Assembly (NCBI RefSeq): GCF_025452195.1
Contig: NZ_CP104973.1
Location: forward strand, 3,765,001 to 3,829,000
DNA from: Phyllobacterium zundukense
GTDB lineage: Bacteria; Pseudomonadota; Alphaproteobacteria; Rhizobiales; Rhizobiaceae
DNA: 64,000 nucleotides
Direction of reading: 5' to 3'
The notes beneath the pieces are model-generated. The model had not been told where the DNA came from, did no database searches, and was given only the letters and a program-made list of their open reading frames with translations. The first letter of the stretch is position 1. Every line of letters starts with the position of its first letter. A program made the position numbers and the translations under genes. Positions 27,799-36,340 of this stretch are shown piece after piece.

Positions 27799-28311
27799 TC
27801 ATGCAAATAAATCATCGAGACGAAAGCGTGCGATCAAAGCGATCTGCCGCAGCGCTTCGATCACCTCTTCTCCCGAATTGTGGTTCAGGCGTTGGCGGAA
27901 CGCCGCCATGATCGAGTGCTTGTCGTGCCCCCGGACCGCAAGAATAAACGGGAAGCCGAAACGGCTCTGATACGCGTTGTTCAGCCGATGAAACTCTTCG
28001 AACTCAGCGTTCGTCAACCTGTCGAGACCCGCGCCCTTCTGCTCGCTCGTCGATTCCGCGGTTAGATTGCCCTGCCGTGCCGCCTTGCCCGCGAGATCGG
28101 GGTGTGCCCGTATGAGCCCGAGTTGCGCCACCTGCCCTGAGGCGTTCACGGCATTGACCATCGCAGCGTGCAGGTCCGCGGTGCTGGCAAAAGGCCGTAA
28201 CTTCGCGACAGCCTCCGGAACCCAAGGCGAGTGCTCGAATATGCCGCCCAGCGCTGCAACGAAATCCGTGGCATCGAGGGAGTTGAGCTTGTCTAATGTC
28301 ATATGCTGCAT
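27799..28311 (-). CDS. uraD: OHCU decarboxylase
   Basis: A 170-aa helical enzyme that decarboxylates 2-oxo-4-hydroxy-4-carboxy-5-ureidoimidazoline to (S)-allantoin. [13 protein letters not shown] contains the catalytic histidine and [18 protein letters not shown] is the family core. The ATG at 28311 is preceded by GGAACCTCT; starts at 28338 or 28302 are possible. It ends 10 bases before uraH, whose ribosome site lies in the uraD stop region. Confidence 0.94.
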   Translation of the reverse strand: MQHMTLDKLNSLDATDFVAALGGIFEHSPWVPEAVAKLRPFASTADLHAAMVNAVNASGQVAQLGLIRAHPDLAGKAARQGNLTAESTSEQKGAGLDRLTNAEFEEFHRLNNAYQSRFGFPFILAVRGHDKHSIMAAFRQRLNHNSGEEVIEALRQIALIARFRLDDLFA

Positions 28312-28344
28312 AGAGGTTCCAATATAACAAGATAGCAATGCTGC

Positions 28345-28468
28345 TGTGCGTGGTCGACAAGCTCACCATGAGGGAAGTGGTGGATTGCACGATACTCACC
28401 TCCATTGCCGAGCTGACTCTCTGCAACTCACTTATCGCCCTCATGGTGAGCTTGTCGAACCACGCACA
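28345..28468. repeat. Palindromic repeat R1, copy d
   Basis: The left arm has lost one T (GTGGTCGACAAGC instead of GTGGTTCGACAAGC), while the right arm is intact. It separates uraD from xdhB, which are otherwise in the same orientation. Confidence 0.88.
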
Positions 28469-28484
28469 GCGGCATTGCAATCGA

Positions 28485-30803
28485 TCATACGCCAATCACT
28501 CCCTTTGCATGCCGTACCGAGCGCAACACCGCCTCGGGTGTCGCCGGGGAATCCAGCTGCGGCACCCCGCCACGGATCGAAGCGATTGCATCGCGAATGG
28601 CCAGCCAGACCGAGATGCCAAGCATCAAGGGCGGCTCACCGATCGCCTTGGATCGAAACACCGTTTCTTCCCTGTTGGGCATATTGTCGAGAATGCGCAC
28701 ATTGAACTCAGGCGGTACGTCGCGCGAACCAGGTATCTTGTAGGTCGATGGCCCAACAGTCCGCAGCTTGCCCGCTTTATCCCACCATAGCTCCTCGCAC
28801 GTTACCCAGCCCATGCCCTGCACGAAGGCGCCCTCGATCTGGCCAAGGTCAATGGCAGGATTGAGCGGTGAGCCCACGTCCTGAAGGATATCGGCGCGCA
28901 GGCAACGCGTCTCGCCCGTAAGCGTGTCGACAGCAACTTCCGCAACCGCAGCGCCATAGCTGAAATAGAAGAAAGGCCGGCCTTTCATCGTCTTGCCGTC
29001 CCAGTGAATCTTCGGCGTTGCATAATGTCCGGCTTCCGAGAGCTGGATGCGCTTGGCCCAGGCCATTTTCGCCAGTTCACCGAAGGATACCGAGCGATTG
29101 TCGGCGTGGACGCGGCCTTCGCGATAGACGATCACGTCTTCTTCGACATCGAAATGCTCGGCAGCCACCCGTGTCATGCGCGCCTTGATGGCCATCGCGG
29201 CCTTGAACGCCGCCATGCCGTTGAGGTCCGAGCCGGTAGAAGCCGCAGTCGCACTGGTGTTCGGCACCTTGCCTGTCGCGGTGGACGAAATGCGGACCAT
29301 GTCGAGCTCGACCTGAAACACCTCGGCCACCACCTGCGCGACCTTCACAAACAGGCCCTGCCCCATTTCGGTGCCACCGTGATTGAGGAAGATCGACCCA
29401 TCCAGGTAAACATGGACCAGCGCACCCGCCTGATTGAGCGAGGTCAGATTGAAGGAAATGCCGAATTTGATCGGCATCATCGCCAATCCGCGCCGGATGA
29501 CAGGACTGGCAGCATTGTGCGCGTCGATTTCAGCGCGGCGATAGTCCCACTCGGCGGAGCCAAGCACCGCATCCGTCACCTCGACCAGACGATTGTCCTC
29601 GACCTGCTGGCCATAGGGCGTCATGTCGCCGGTCTCGTCGCCATAGTAATTGACCGCCCGGACCGCATTGGGGTCGAGCTTCAACTCGCGGGCGATCGTA
29701 TCGATAACGGCCTCGATGGTGATAATTCCCTGCGGTCCGCCAAAGCCGCGAAACGCCGTGTTTGACACGGTATTGGTCTTGCAGGCATGCCCGATGAAGC
29801 GCGCGTTCGAAATAAAATAGGAATTGTCCGTGTGAGTCAGCGTGCGCGTGATCACCGGTCCCGTCAAATCCGGCAGATTGCCCGCCCGCGCCAGATACTC
29901 GACGTCGAGACCGAGAATGCGGCCCCTGTTGTCGACACCGGCCTTCCAGTTGGCGATGTAATCGTGGCGCTTGCCGGTCGCTACCATGTCATCGCGGCGT
30001 TTCAGCCGCATCTTGCAAGGTTTGCCGGTCTTGGCTGCGACTAGCGCGGCAGCTCCGGCAATAATCGTCGGCTGACTTTCCTTGCCGCCAAATCCGCCGC
30101 CCATGCGTCGCACCTGACATTCCACAGCGTTGGCGTGTACGCCGAGAATACCGGCAACATGGTGCTGTACCTCGGTCGGGTGCTGGGTCGAGGAATGTAC
30201 CAGCATTTCACCGTTCTCGCCGGGAATGGCATAGGCGATATGGGTCTCGAGGTAGAAATGGTCCTGCCCGCCGATGTGCAGCTTACCGGAAATGACATGC
30301 GGCGCGCCTGCAAGAGCAGTTTCGACATCGCCCTCGATGACCTCCTGCGGCGGCAGAACGTAGCTTTTTCGCCGGTGCGCCTCTTCGATATCAAGCACGG
30401 GCTCGAGCGTCTCGATATCGAGCTTCACCTTTTTGGCGGCGCGATACGCCGTTTCAAAATCCCTCGCGGCAACGACCGCGATCACCCGTCCTTCGTGATC
30501 GACAATATCTTCGGCAAAAAGCGTCTCGCCGTGAAGTATTGGCCCGACTTCATTGTGGCCGGGCACATCCTTCGCCGCCCAGACACCGGCAACACCATCC
30601 ATCGCCAGCGCTTCGGAAGCGTCGAAGCCGTTCAGCTTGCCATGCGCCACCGGCGAGAGGACGAAGGCCGCGTGGAGCGTGCCAGGCAGTTCCGGCATAT
30701 CGTCGATGTAGTTCGCCTCGCCAGCGACATGGCGCGCGGCCGAATCGTGCGCGATGCCTTTACCGACAATGCTGCGCTGAACGATCTTGGCGTCGACGTT
30801 CAT
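28485..30803 (-). CDS. xdhB: Xanthine dehydrogenase molybdopterin-binding subunit
   Basis: The 772-aa large subunit that binds the molybdenum cofactor and oxidises hypoxanthine and xanthine to urate. GGGFGGKESQ, TAFRGFGGPQG, GGTEMGQGL and the C-terminal GAFVQGMGW with GEPPLMLG are the conserved Mo-site segments; the glutamate in the last motif is the expected catalytic base. It overlaps xdhA by four bases (ATGA type). The chaperone gene xdhC, often next in rhizobia, is absent here; R1 copy d and uraD follow. Confidence 0.96.
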   Translation of the reverse strand: MNVDAKIVQRSIVGKGIAHDSAARHVAGEANYIDDMPELPGTLHAAFVLSPVAHGKLNGFDASEALAMDGVAGVWAAKDVPGHNEVGPILHGETLFAEDIVDHEGRVIAVVAARDFETAYRAAKKVKLDIETLEPVLDIEEAHRRKSYVLPPQEVIEGDVETALAGAPHVISGKLHIGGQDHFYLETHIAYAIPGENGEMLVHSSTQHPTEVQHHVAGILGVHANAVECQVRRMGGGFGGKESQPTIIAGAAALVAAKTGKPCKMRLKRRDDMVATGKRHDYIANWKAGVDNRGRILGLDVEYLARAGNLPDLTGPVITRTLTHTDNSYFISNARFIGHACKTNTVSNTAFRGFGGPQGIITIEAVIDTIARELKLDPNAVRAVNYYGDETGDMTPYGQQVEDNRLVEVTDAVLGSAEWDYRRAEIDAHNAASPVIRRGLAMMPIKFGISFNLTSLNQAGALVHVYLDGSIFLNHGGTEMGQGLFVKVAQVVAEVFQVELDMVRISSTATGKVPNTSATAASTGSDLNGMAAFKAAMAIKARMTRVAAEHFDVEEDVIVYREGRVHADNRSVSFGELAKMAWAKRIQLSEAGHYATPKIHWDGKTMKGRPFFYFSYGAAVAEVAVDTLTGETRCLRADILQDVGSPLNPAIDLGQIEGAFVQGMGWVTCEELWWDKAGKLRTVGPSTYKIPGSRDVPPEFNVRILDNMPNREETVFRSKAIGEPPLMLGISVWLAIRDAIASIRGGVPQLDSPATPEAVLRSVRHAKGVIGV

Positions 30804-32290
30804 AGCGCCATGACCTCCACTGTCTCGCCAGCCACATCACGCCAGAACCGCTCAGCAAGGTTCGCGGCAACCTGCAAACGATATTCGGCACTGCCGCGCC
30901 AATCGCTCAGCGGTTTAAACTGCGCAGTGATGGCACTTGCGCATGTTTCGATCGCTCTCTGGTCAAACATACTGCCGACCAACGCCTGTTCAGCCTTCGG
31001 CGCGCGCTGCGGCGTTGCTGCCATGCCGCCAAATGCGATGCGAGCGCTGCGAACCTGACCTTCTTCACGGACAATCGAAAATGCCGCACAGACAGTCGAA
31101 ATGTCCTGGTCGTAGCGCTTGGAAATCTTGTAGACGCGGAACTCCTGGCCCTCCACGGGCTTCGGGATCGATACCGAAGCAATCACCTCATCGGCGCGCA
31201 GTTCGGTCTTGCGATAGTCGAGGAAAAAATCTTCGAGCGCCAGAAAACGATGCCCGCTCAAGGATGCAAGTTCGATCTCGGCCCCAAGCGCAATCAACGC
31301 CGGCGGCCCGTCGCCGATCGGGCTTGCGGTGCCGATATTGCCGCCGATGGTTCCCATGGAGCGTATCTGGGTCGAACCGAAACGCCGGATCAAGGTCGCG
31401 AAAGAGGGGTAGTACTCAATGATACCGGCGAGAATCTCTTCCCACGTTACCGCCGCGCCAAAGCTCAGATGATTTTCGGTCTCGCGCATGGCACGCAGTT
31501 CGCGCACGCGGGCAAGTGAGATCACTTCGCTCCAGTCGGAATGATAATCCGCCAGCGCGACGCCAAGATCGGTGCCGCCACCGAGCAATATGGCGTCGGG
31601 CATCTCCTTGCGCAGTTGCAGCAGATCATTCAGCGACTGTGGCTGATGGAATGTCGAACCGGCGGCCGAAATCGTCTTACGTGGTTCGATCTTGGCAAAG
31701 GCGGCGACATGTGGGCCCGCAATCGTCGCATTTCCAACCTTGCGCGCGGCCTCGACGATCGGCCGGTACCCGGTACAACGGCACAGATTGCCCGCCAGTG
31801 CATCGTGGATGTCGGAATCCGTGACTTGTGTCTTGCGAGCCGCAAGACCTGCTCCCGCAGCACTTCCTTGGGCTGAAAGACCTGCTCCCGCAGCGCTTCT
31901 TTGCGCTGCAAGACCCGCGAGCGAAATCACGATACCCGGCGTACAGAAGCCGCACTGGGACGATCCATTTTCCGCCATCGCAGCTTGTACCGGGTGCAGC
32001 TGCTCAGTCTTCAAACCCTCGACCGTGACCACAGCGCGGCCGTCGATCTGCCCCATGGCGAGAATGCAGCTGTTGGCCGCTTGATAGTGCACGGCCCCCT
32101 CATGGTGAGCGTCGTCGAACCAAGGGTCGCCGATCAGCACCGAGCATGCCCCGCAATCGCCCTCGGCACAGCCCTCCTTGGTGCCGGTCAGCCGCGGCCC
32201 GCTGCGCAGCCAGTCCAGTACTGTCGTATCCGGCCGAACCGAGGCTTCCTGCTTTTGACCATTCAGAAAAAAACGTATCGTTTGTGACAT
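30800..32290 (-). CDS. xdhA: Xanthine dehydrogenase FeS/FAD subunit
   Basis: The 496-aa small subunit. Residues about 1-175 carry two [2Fe-2S] clusters (GCAEGDCGAC, SQCGFCTPG, GNLCRCTGYRP); residues about 205-380 bind FAD (LLGGGTDLGV, GTIGGNIGTASPIGD); the rest is the CO dehydrogenase flavoprotein C-domain. Two expansions stand out. DPWFDDAHHEGAV, just after GACSVLIG, is encoded by half of repeat R1. Later an 11-residue unit close to LAAQRSAAGAG is repeated before the last cysteine motif. Both keep the frame, so the protein may still be active. Confidence 0.94.
   Translation of the reverse strand: MSQTIRFFLNGQKQEASVRPDTTVLDWLRSGPRLTGTKEGCAEGDCGACSVLIGDPWFDDAHHEGAVHYQAANSCILAMGQIDGRAVVTVEGLKTEQLHPVQAAMAENGSSQCGFCTPGIVISLAGLAAQRSAAGAGLSAQGSAAGAGLAARKTQVTDSDIHDALAGNLCRCTGYRPIVEAARKVGNATIAGPHVAAFAKIEPRKTISAAGSTFHQPQSLNDLLQLRKEMPDAILLGGGTDLGVALADYHSDWSEVISLARVRELRAMRETENHLSFGAAVTWEEILAGIIEYYPSFATLIRRFGSTQIRSMGTIGGNIGTASPIGDGPPALIALGAEIELASLSGHRFLALEDFFLDYRKTELRADEVIASVSIPKPVEGQEFRVYKISKRYDQDISTVCAAFSIVREEGQVRSARIAFGGMAATPQRAPKAEQALVGSMFDQRAIETCASAITAQFKPLSDWRGSAEYRLQVAANLAERFWRDVAGETVEVMAL
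31844..31920. repeat. 33-bp tandem repeat inside xdhA
   Basis: Two full units of 33 bases beginning AAGACCTGCTCCCGCAGC, plus the start of a third (AAGACCCGCGAG). They encode an 11-residue Ala/Gly-rich repeat between the second and third cysteine motifs of XdhA. The unit length keeps the reading frame. Confidence 0.85.
32095..32124. repeat. Half-copy of repeat R1 within the xdhA coding region
   Basis: CCCTCATGGTGAGC followed by GTCGAACCA matches the right arm of R1, with small changes in the middle (one extra base). It is translated on the minus strand as WFDDAHHEG inside the first ferredoxin-like domain of XdhA. Confidence 0.8.
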
Positions 32291-32336
32291 GTTGCCAGCT
32301 TCAACCGGCTGGGCTTGGGCGTCAAGGGAAATGCCA

Positions 32337-32515
32337 TTTATCTCCCCCTTGTGGGGGAGAAAGCGATTTCAGCATCTTAGCCTCTTTGCTAAGTGCTAGA
32401 AATCGCCAGAGAGCGGATTTGCTTCACTGAACTACCCCCTCACTTGGATTTTCTAAGAATTTAGCAAAGAGGCTAAATTCAAGAAAATCCTTTCTCTTCC
32501 ACAAGGGGAGAGATA
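32337..32515. repeat. Palindromic repeat R3, copy b
   Basis: Closely similar to the copy at 16786 in the same orientation, including the GATTTCAGCA / GTGCTAGAAATC hairpin and the outer CCCCCTTGTGGGGGAGAAA arm. It fills the 249-bp gap between xdhA and allA. Confidence 0.85.
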
Positions 32516-32539
32516 GACGGCATCCGACGTTGCGGATAA

Positions 32540-33040
32540 CTACAGTTTTTCAATCCTGTAGACCACGTCGTCAAAGAAAAACTCCTCGATATTGTTACCC
32601 TCGCCACCACGATCAACGACGAGAAAATCCGACGTTTCTTCCAGTGAGATCAGTGGATGATGCCAGGCGTTGCGGGCGTAGTTGACGCCTTGATTGCCTT
32701 GGCACAGAAAGGCGACAGGCGTTCCCGGCTTGCCGCCGTCGTCCTCGGCCACCGCAACCAGAAACGGCCGGTTCTGCAGCGGTATGAATGCCTGGCTGCC
32801 AAGTGGATGACGTTCCAGCATTCTGATATCGACCGGCAGCGTAAACGCCTTGCCCCGGAAGATATTCACGAGCACCCGCGCGCCATCGCCCGTCACATCG
32901 ACATTGGCGAGATCGTGGTAGCGCTCTGTCGTGCCTCCATTGATCAGGCGCAATTCAGCGTCTTGCGTCTCGATCACATCACCGAACTGCGCAAACGATG
33001 CCTTGGTTAGTGGTCGGACATCAAGAGCGATAGTTTCCAT
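32540..33040 (-). CDS. allA: Ureidoglycolate lyase
   Basis: A 166-aa cupin-fold enzyme that splits ureidoglycolate into glyoxylate and urea, the last step from allantoate. [28 protein letters not shown] and [11 protein letters not shown] are typical of AllA. It lies between xdhA and puuE in one direction, fitting a purine catabolic unit, though repeats R3 and R2 separate it from both neighbours. Confidence 0.94.
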   Translation of the reverse strand: METIALDVRPLTKASFAQFGDVIETQDAELRLINGGTTERYHDLANVDVTGDGARVLVNIFRGKAFTLPVDIRMLERHPLGSQAFIPLQNRPFLVAVAEDDGGKPGTPVAFLCQGNQGVNYARNAWHHPLISLEETSDFLVVDRGGEGNNIEEFFFDDVVYRIEKL

Positions 33041-33066
33041 CGTGGAGACCTTGTGAAAAATTCAGC

Positions 33067-33185
33067 CTGATCGGCCAGTTGGTGTGATTTTCGAGAACCG
33101 AAGCGCAGTGGACATTTTCGTCCACGAGCACCGGAAGCGCAGAAAGTCGCATCAGATGGCCATCAGGGTGGATTTGTCAAAGGTC
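33067..33185. repeat. Palindromic repeat R2, copy b
   Basis: A diverged R2 copy: CCTGATCGGCCA and TGGCCATCAGG form the outer arms, with GAGAACCGAAGCGCAGTGGAC / GTCCACGAGCACCGGAAGCGC inside. Its right end runs into the last codons of puuE and provides the stop codon. Confidence 0.8.
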
Positions 33186-34085
33186 TCGATGGTTTTCATG
33201 CCAGTGTTTTGCAATGTCTATACGGCGTGTGATCCACACATCCTCGTGGTGCTGGATGTAGTCGAGAAACCGCTCCAGCGCCGCCGCCCGTCCCGGACGT
33301 CCTGCCAACCGGCAATGCAACCCGACCGACATCATCTTTGGCGCGCCGTCCTTGCCTTCGCGAAGCAGGCAATCGAACGTATCTTTCAGATAGGTAAAGA
33401 ACTGATCGCCGGAGTTGAACCCTTGCGGCGTTGCAAAGCGCATGTCATTGGCGTCGAGCGTATAGGGCACGATCAGGTGCGGTCCCTTTGGCCCTTCCAC
33501 CCAATAGGGCAGTTCGTCGGCGTAACTGTCAGCAGAATAGACGAACCCGCCCTCCTCCATGACGATTTTCAGCGTGTTGTCGGAGGGCTTGCCCTGATAG
33601 ATCCCGAGCGGCCGCGAGCCGGTGATTTCCGTGTGCAGGCGCACAGCCTCGAGGATGTGCTGGCGCTCCAGGTCTTCCGGGAAATCCTTGTATTCAAGCC
33701 AGCGCAGGCCATGGCTGGCGATCTCCCAATCAGCCTCTTTCATGGCTGCAACCGCTTCCGGATTGCGTGCCATGGCGAGCGTCACGCCATAGACTGTCAC
33801 CGGCAGGTTACGACGCGTGAACATGCGCCACAGCCGCCAGAAACCGGCGCGTGACCCATATTCATAGATCGATTCCATGTTGAGATTGCGCTGGCCCGGC
33901 CAGGGTTGTGCGCCGACTATCTCCGAAAGCAGGCATTCGGATGCCGCATCATTGTCGAGGATCGAGCTCTCTGCGCCCTCTTCGTAATTGACAACGAATT
34001 GCACAGCCAGCTTCGCGCCACCCGGCCATTTCGGGTCGGGCGGATTACGGCCATAGCCAATGAGATTGCGGGGATAGTCTGGCAT
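33177..34085 (-). CDS. puuE: Allantoinase, polysaccharide-deacetylase type (PuuE)
   Basis: A 302-aa metal-independent-type allantoinase of the NodB/PuuE fold that opens allantoin to allantoate. MPDYPRNLIGYGRNPPDPKWP is near the family start; VNYEEGAE, EYGSRAGFWR, EIASHGLRWL and GIYQGKPSDNT follow. It is unrelated to the amidohydrolase AllB. Its 3' end overlaps the R2 repeat. With uraH, uraD, xdhAB and allA it covers most steps from xanthine to glyoxylate. The urate-oxidising enzyme is missing from the window. Confidence 0.95.
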   Translation of the reverse strand: MPDYPRNLIGYGRNPPDPKWPGGAKLAVQFVVNYEEGAESSILDNDAASECLLSEIVGAQPWPGQRNLNMESIYEYGSRAGFWRLWRMFTRRNLPVTVYGVTLAMARNPEAVAAMKEADWEIASHGLRWLEYKDFPEDLERQHILEAVRLHTEITGSRPLGIYQGKPSDNTLKIVMEEGGFVYSADSYADELPYWVEGPKGPHLIVPYTLDANDMRFATPQGFNSGDQFFTYLKDTFDCLLREGKDGAPKMMSVGLHCRLAGRPGRAAALERFLDYIQHHEDVWITRRIDIAKHWHENHRDL

Positions 34086-34097
34086 TGAGGAATGGTG

Positions 34098-34220
34098 TTA
34101 CTTGGAATGCTTTGGCTTGTCGTCGCGACGCTCATCGCGTGTGACGAACATCACAAAGGCTACCATGAGCAGCCCGCCAACCGGCATAATCATGAAGAGC
34201 ATAAACTGTTCCAATGTCAC
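34098..34220 (-). CDS. Small membrane protein, 40 aa
   Basis: A GTG-initiated 40-aa protein with one membrane helix (MLFMIMPVGGLLMVAFVMFV) and a charged tail TRDERRDDKPKHSK. GAAAGGG lies upstream of the start. The start overlaps the stop of the preceding small gene (GTGA), so the two are likely translated together. I do not know its function; similar single-helix proteins occur in rhizobia as part of such pairs. Confidence 0.6.
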   Translation of the reverse strand: MTLEQFMLFMIMPVGGLLMVAFVMFVTRDERRDDKPKHSK

Positions 34221-34469
34221 GGTTTTAACCCTTTCAACGTTCGTCTCGCATACAAATGTAATGCAGTCGCAAACATAATACAAATAGCTGTGCCTAGGCC
34301 GATTAAAGCACTTGGCGCACTTTGCGTTATAGATGCTTGAGGTAAGAGGTGCCAATCCGCCCACGGCATACGAGGCAACGGATAAGCCGTTTAGCCAAGT
34401 CGCCGTGAGCTTTTTTTGCTCATTATAAACAGTCGCCAAAACGTCCAATATGACACCAGTCAAAAGCAA
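34217..34469 (-). pseudogene. Small two-helix membrane protein with one frameshift
   Basis: The first frame encodes VLATVYNEQKKLTATWLNG and a helix ending LAPLTSSIY. The frame then turns cysteine-rich and improbable. Shifting by one base at about TATAACG gives SALIGLGTAICIMFATALHL and ARRTLKGLKP before a stop, a typical second helix with a basic end. One extra A would explain the break. The corrected protein has about 80 aa. The start is unsure (TTG at 34469 or 34448). Its stop overlaps the next small gene. Confidence 0.6.
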
Positions 34470-34513
34470 TAATCATGAAAACTACATAGTAAAAAACGGC
34501 GGACTATAAATGA

Positions 34514-34535
34514 AGCGCCGGTTTTCGCCGGCGCT
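34514..34535 (-). terminator. Hairpin terminator after bioY
   Basis: A perfect 8-bp stem, AGCGCCGG and CCGGCGCT, with a 6-base loop lies 11 bases past the bioY stop. On the minus strand it is followed by TCATTTATAG and, further on, a T-run. Confidence 0.65.
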
Positions 34536-34545
34536 CTGACAAGTA

Positions 34546-35133
34546 TCACCGGCGCTTGAGCAGGGATCCAACGGCCGGAACAACCGCTGCCGCCAGCGCG
34601 AGCTTCAACATATCGCCGACGATGAAAACACCGACGCCATAGGCCAGCGCCTTTTCGAAGCCGAAGAGATAAGCCATCCACAGGAAGCCCATGCCGAGGA
34701 TAATCACCTCGCCCGCCAGCATGGCGAGACCAAGGACAATCGGGTTGCGGGTAAAGCCGTTGTCGGCAGCGCGGCCGACGATCCAGGCGGCAGCGATATA
34801 CGACAGGAGATAGCCGCCCGTCGGTCCAACCATGTAGGCCAGCCCGATGCCCTTTTCCGGTGTCCCGGTGAACACTGGCATGCCGAGCGCACCCTCGAGC
34901 AGGTAAAGCGCCATCGTCGCAACCGCGAGCCGCGAACCATAAGCCGCCGAGATCGCGAACACCGCAAATGTCTGCATCGTCACGTTGACAAAGACCATGT
35001 CGACCTTGGTCTTGGCGGCAAGCGTCATCAGCGCAGTACCGACGAGGGCGAGCGAGACAAACCACACGGCTTTGGCGAGCTGGCCTTCCGGCTGGAACGT
35101 CTCGGCGAGAGAACGAGTTTGGGCAGCAATCAT
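34546..35133 (-). CDS. bioY: Biotin transporter substrate-binding subunit BioY
   Basis: A 195-aa integral membrane S-component of an ECF-type biotin transporter, with six predicted helices. VNVTMQTFAVF, YLLEGALGMPVF and MVGPTGGYLLSY are the conserved biotin-binding segments. I chose the ATG at 35133, preceded by GGAGGATAAGAAA; the frame extends to 35181. BioM/BioN ATPase and T-component genes are not adjacent. BioY alone can transport in some bacteria. No BioR-type TTATNNATAA box is seen upstream, but an inverted repeat is (35150-35178). Confidence 0.92.
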   Translation of the reverse strand: MIAAQTRSLAETFQPEGQLAKAVWFVSLALVGTALMTLAAKTKVDMVFVNVTMQTFAVFAISAAYGSRLAVATMALYLLEGALGMPVFTGTPEKGIGLAYMVGPTGGYLLSYIAAAWIVGRAADNGFTRNPIVLGLAMLAGEVIILGMGFLWMAYLFGFEKALAYGVGVFIVGDMLKLALAAAVVPAVGSLLKRR

Positions 35134-35149
35134 TTTCTTATCCTCCGGA

Positions 35150-35178
35150 AGGCCGTGAATTCCTGTAAATTCACGCCT
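35150..35178 (-). promoter_or_regulatory. Inverted repeat in the bioY leader
   Basis: AGGC-C-GTGAATT and AATTCAC-GCCT form an 11-bp inverted repeat with a 6-base loop and one bulge, ending directly beside the bioY Shine-Dalgarno (GGAGGA). It could be an operator or an RNA hairpin that affects ribosome access. The role is inferred. Confidence 0.4.
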
Positions 35179-35269
35179 CAAGCTTTCACCATTTCATGAA
35201 AAATGTATATTGAGGATCATGCCGCACTGCAATACGTCGAAAGCCGCATAACCAGGTGTATCCGAATAA

Positions 35270-36172
35270 ATGAATCTCGTTTTCGACAAGGTATTTGCGC
35301 CGCACTACGGCGAAGCCATTGATATTGCGCCGAATGTCAAACGTATCACGGTCAACAATCCAAGCCCGTTCACCTTCCACGGTACGAACTCCTATCTGAT
35401 CGGCAAAGATACGCTCGCGCTAATCGATCCAGGTCCCATCGACGAAGCGCACAAGGCGACGCTCCTGCGCACCATCGCCGGCCGGCCGGTCAGCCATATT
35501 TTCGTCAGCCACACACACCGCGATCATTCGCCCCTGGCAAGCGTGTTGAAGGATGAACTCGGCGCAACTCTCGTGGCTGAAGGTCCGCACCGCCCCTCCC
35601 GCCCGCTGCACACGGGAGAGATCAATTTTCTCGATGCGAGCGGTGACACCGATTTCGTGCCGGACATACATGCCGCCGACAATTCGCTTATCGAAGGAGA
35701 CGGCTGGGGGCTTCGAAGCATCCATACTCCCGGCCACACGGCAAATCACGTCGTTTTCGCGCTCGAAGGTACGGATATCCTGTTTTCTGCAGATCACGTC
35801 ATGGCCTGGGCAACCACCATCGTCGCGCCGCCCGATGGCTCGATGTCGGACTATATGGCGTCGCTGGACCGCCTGCTTGAGCGCCACGACAAGGTGTACT
35901 TTCCTGGCCACGGCGGCCCGGTTACCAAACCGAAAACCTTCATGCGCGGCCTGAAAGCGCACAGGAAAATGCGCGAGCGCGCAATTCTGGAACGGGTGCG
36001 TGCCGGAGACCGCACCATTCCTGCCATGGTCAAGGTAATCTACCGCGAGACCGACCCGCGCTTGCACGGCGCCGCGGCCCTCTCCGTGCTGGCGCATCTT
36101 GAGGATATGGTCGCGCGGGGCCTCGTGCAGACCGAAGGTAGCCCGGCGATCGACTGCGTTTATTGGGCGTGA
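35270..36172 (+). CDS. MBL-fold metallo-hydrolase
   Basis: A 300-aa hydrolase of the metallo-beta-lactamase superfamily, related to LACTB2/glyoxalase-II-like proteins. The zinc motif SHTHRDHS (80-87), GLRSIHTPGHTANHV, FSADHVMAW and FPGHGGPV supply the metal ligands. A C-terminal helical region (about 230-290) resembles the winged-helix LACTB2 C-domain. It is transcribed away from bioY. The substrate is unknown; no signal peptide is seen. Confidence 0.88.
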   Translation: MNLVFDKVFAPHYGEAIDIAPNVKRITVNNPSPFTFHGTNSYLIGKDTLALIDPGPIDEAHKATLLRTIAGRPVSHIFVSHTHRDHSPLASVLKDELGATLVAEGPHRPSRPLHTGEINFLDASGDTDFVPDIHAADNSLIEGDGWGLRSIHTPGHTANHVVFALEGTDILFSADHVMAWATTIVAPPDGSMSDYMASLDRLLERHDKVYFPGHGGPVTKPKTFMRGLKAHRKMRERAILERVRAGDRTIPAMVKVIYRETDPRLHGAAALSVLAHLEDMVARGLVQTEGSPAIDCVYWA

Positions 36173-36198
36173 CGTAACCAGGAACAGCACCAATGGTC

Positions 36199-36329
36199 GA
36201 TCCCCCTTGTGGGGGAGAACGGATTTTCTTGGATTTAGCCGCTTTGCCCCCTCTCTGGCGATTTCTAGCACTTAGCTAAAGCAGCTAAGATGCTGAAATC
36301 GTTTTCTCTCCCACAAGGGGAGAGATAAG
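36199..36329. repeat. Palindromic repeat R3, copy c (short, inverted)
   Basis: A shorter form of R3 in the opposite orientation, with CCCCCTTGTGGGGGAGAA at the left and CTCCCACAAGGGGAGAGATA at the right. The middle 50 bases present in copies a and b are missing. It lies between two convergent genes. Confidence 0.8.
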
Positions 36330-36340
36330 GGCAGCGCAAC

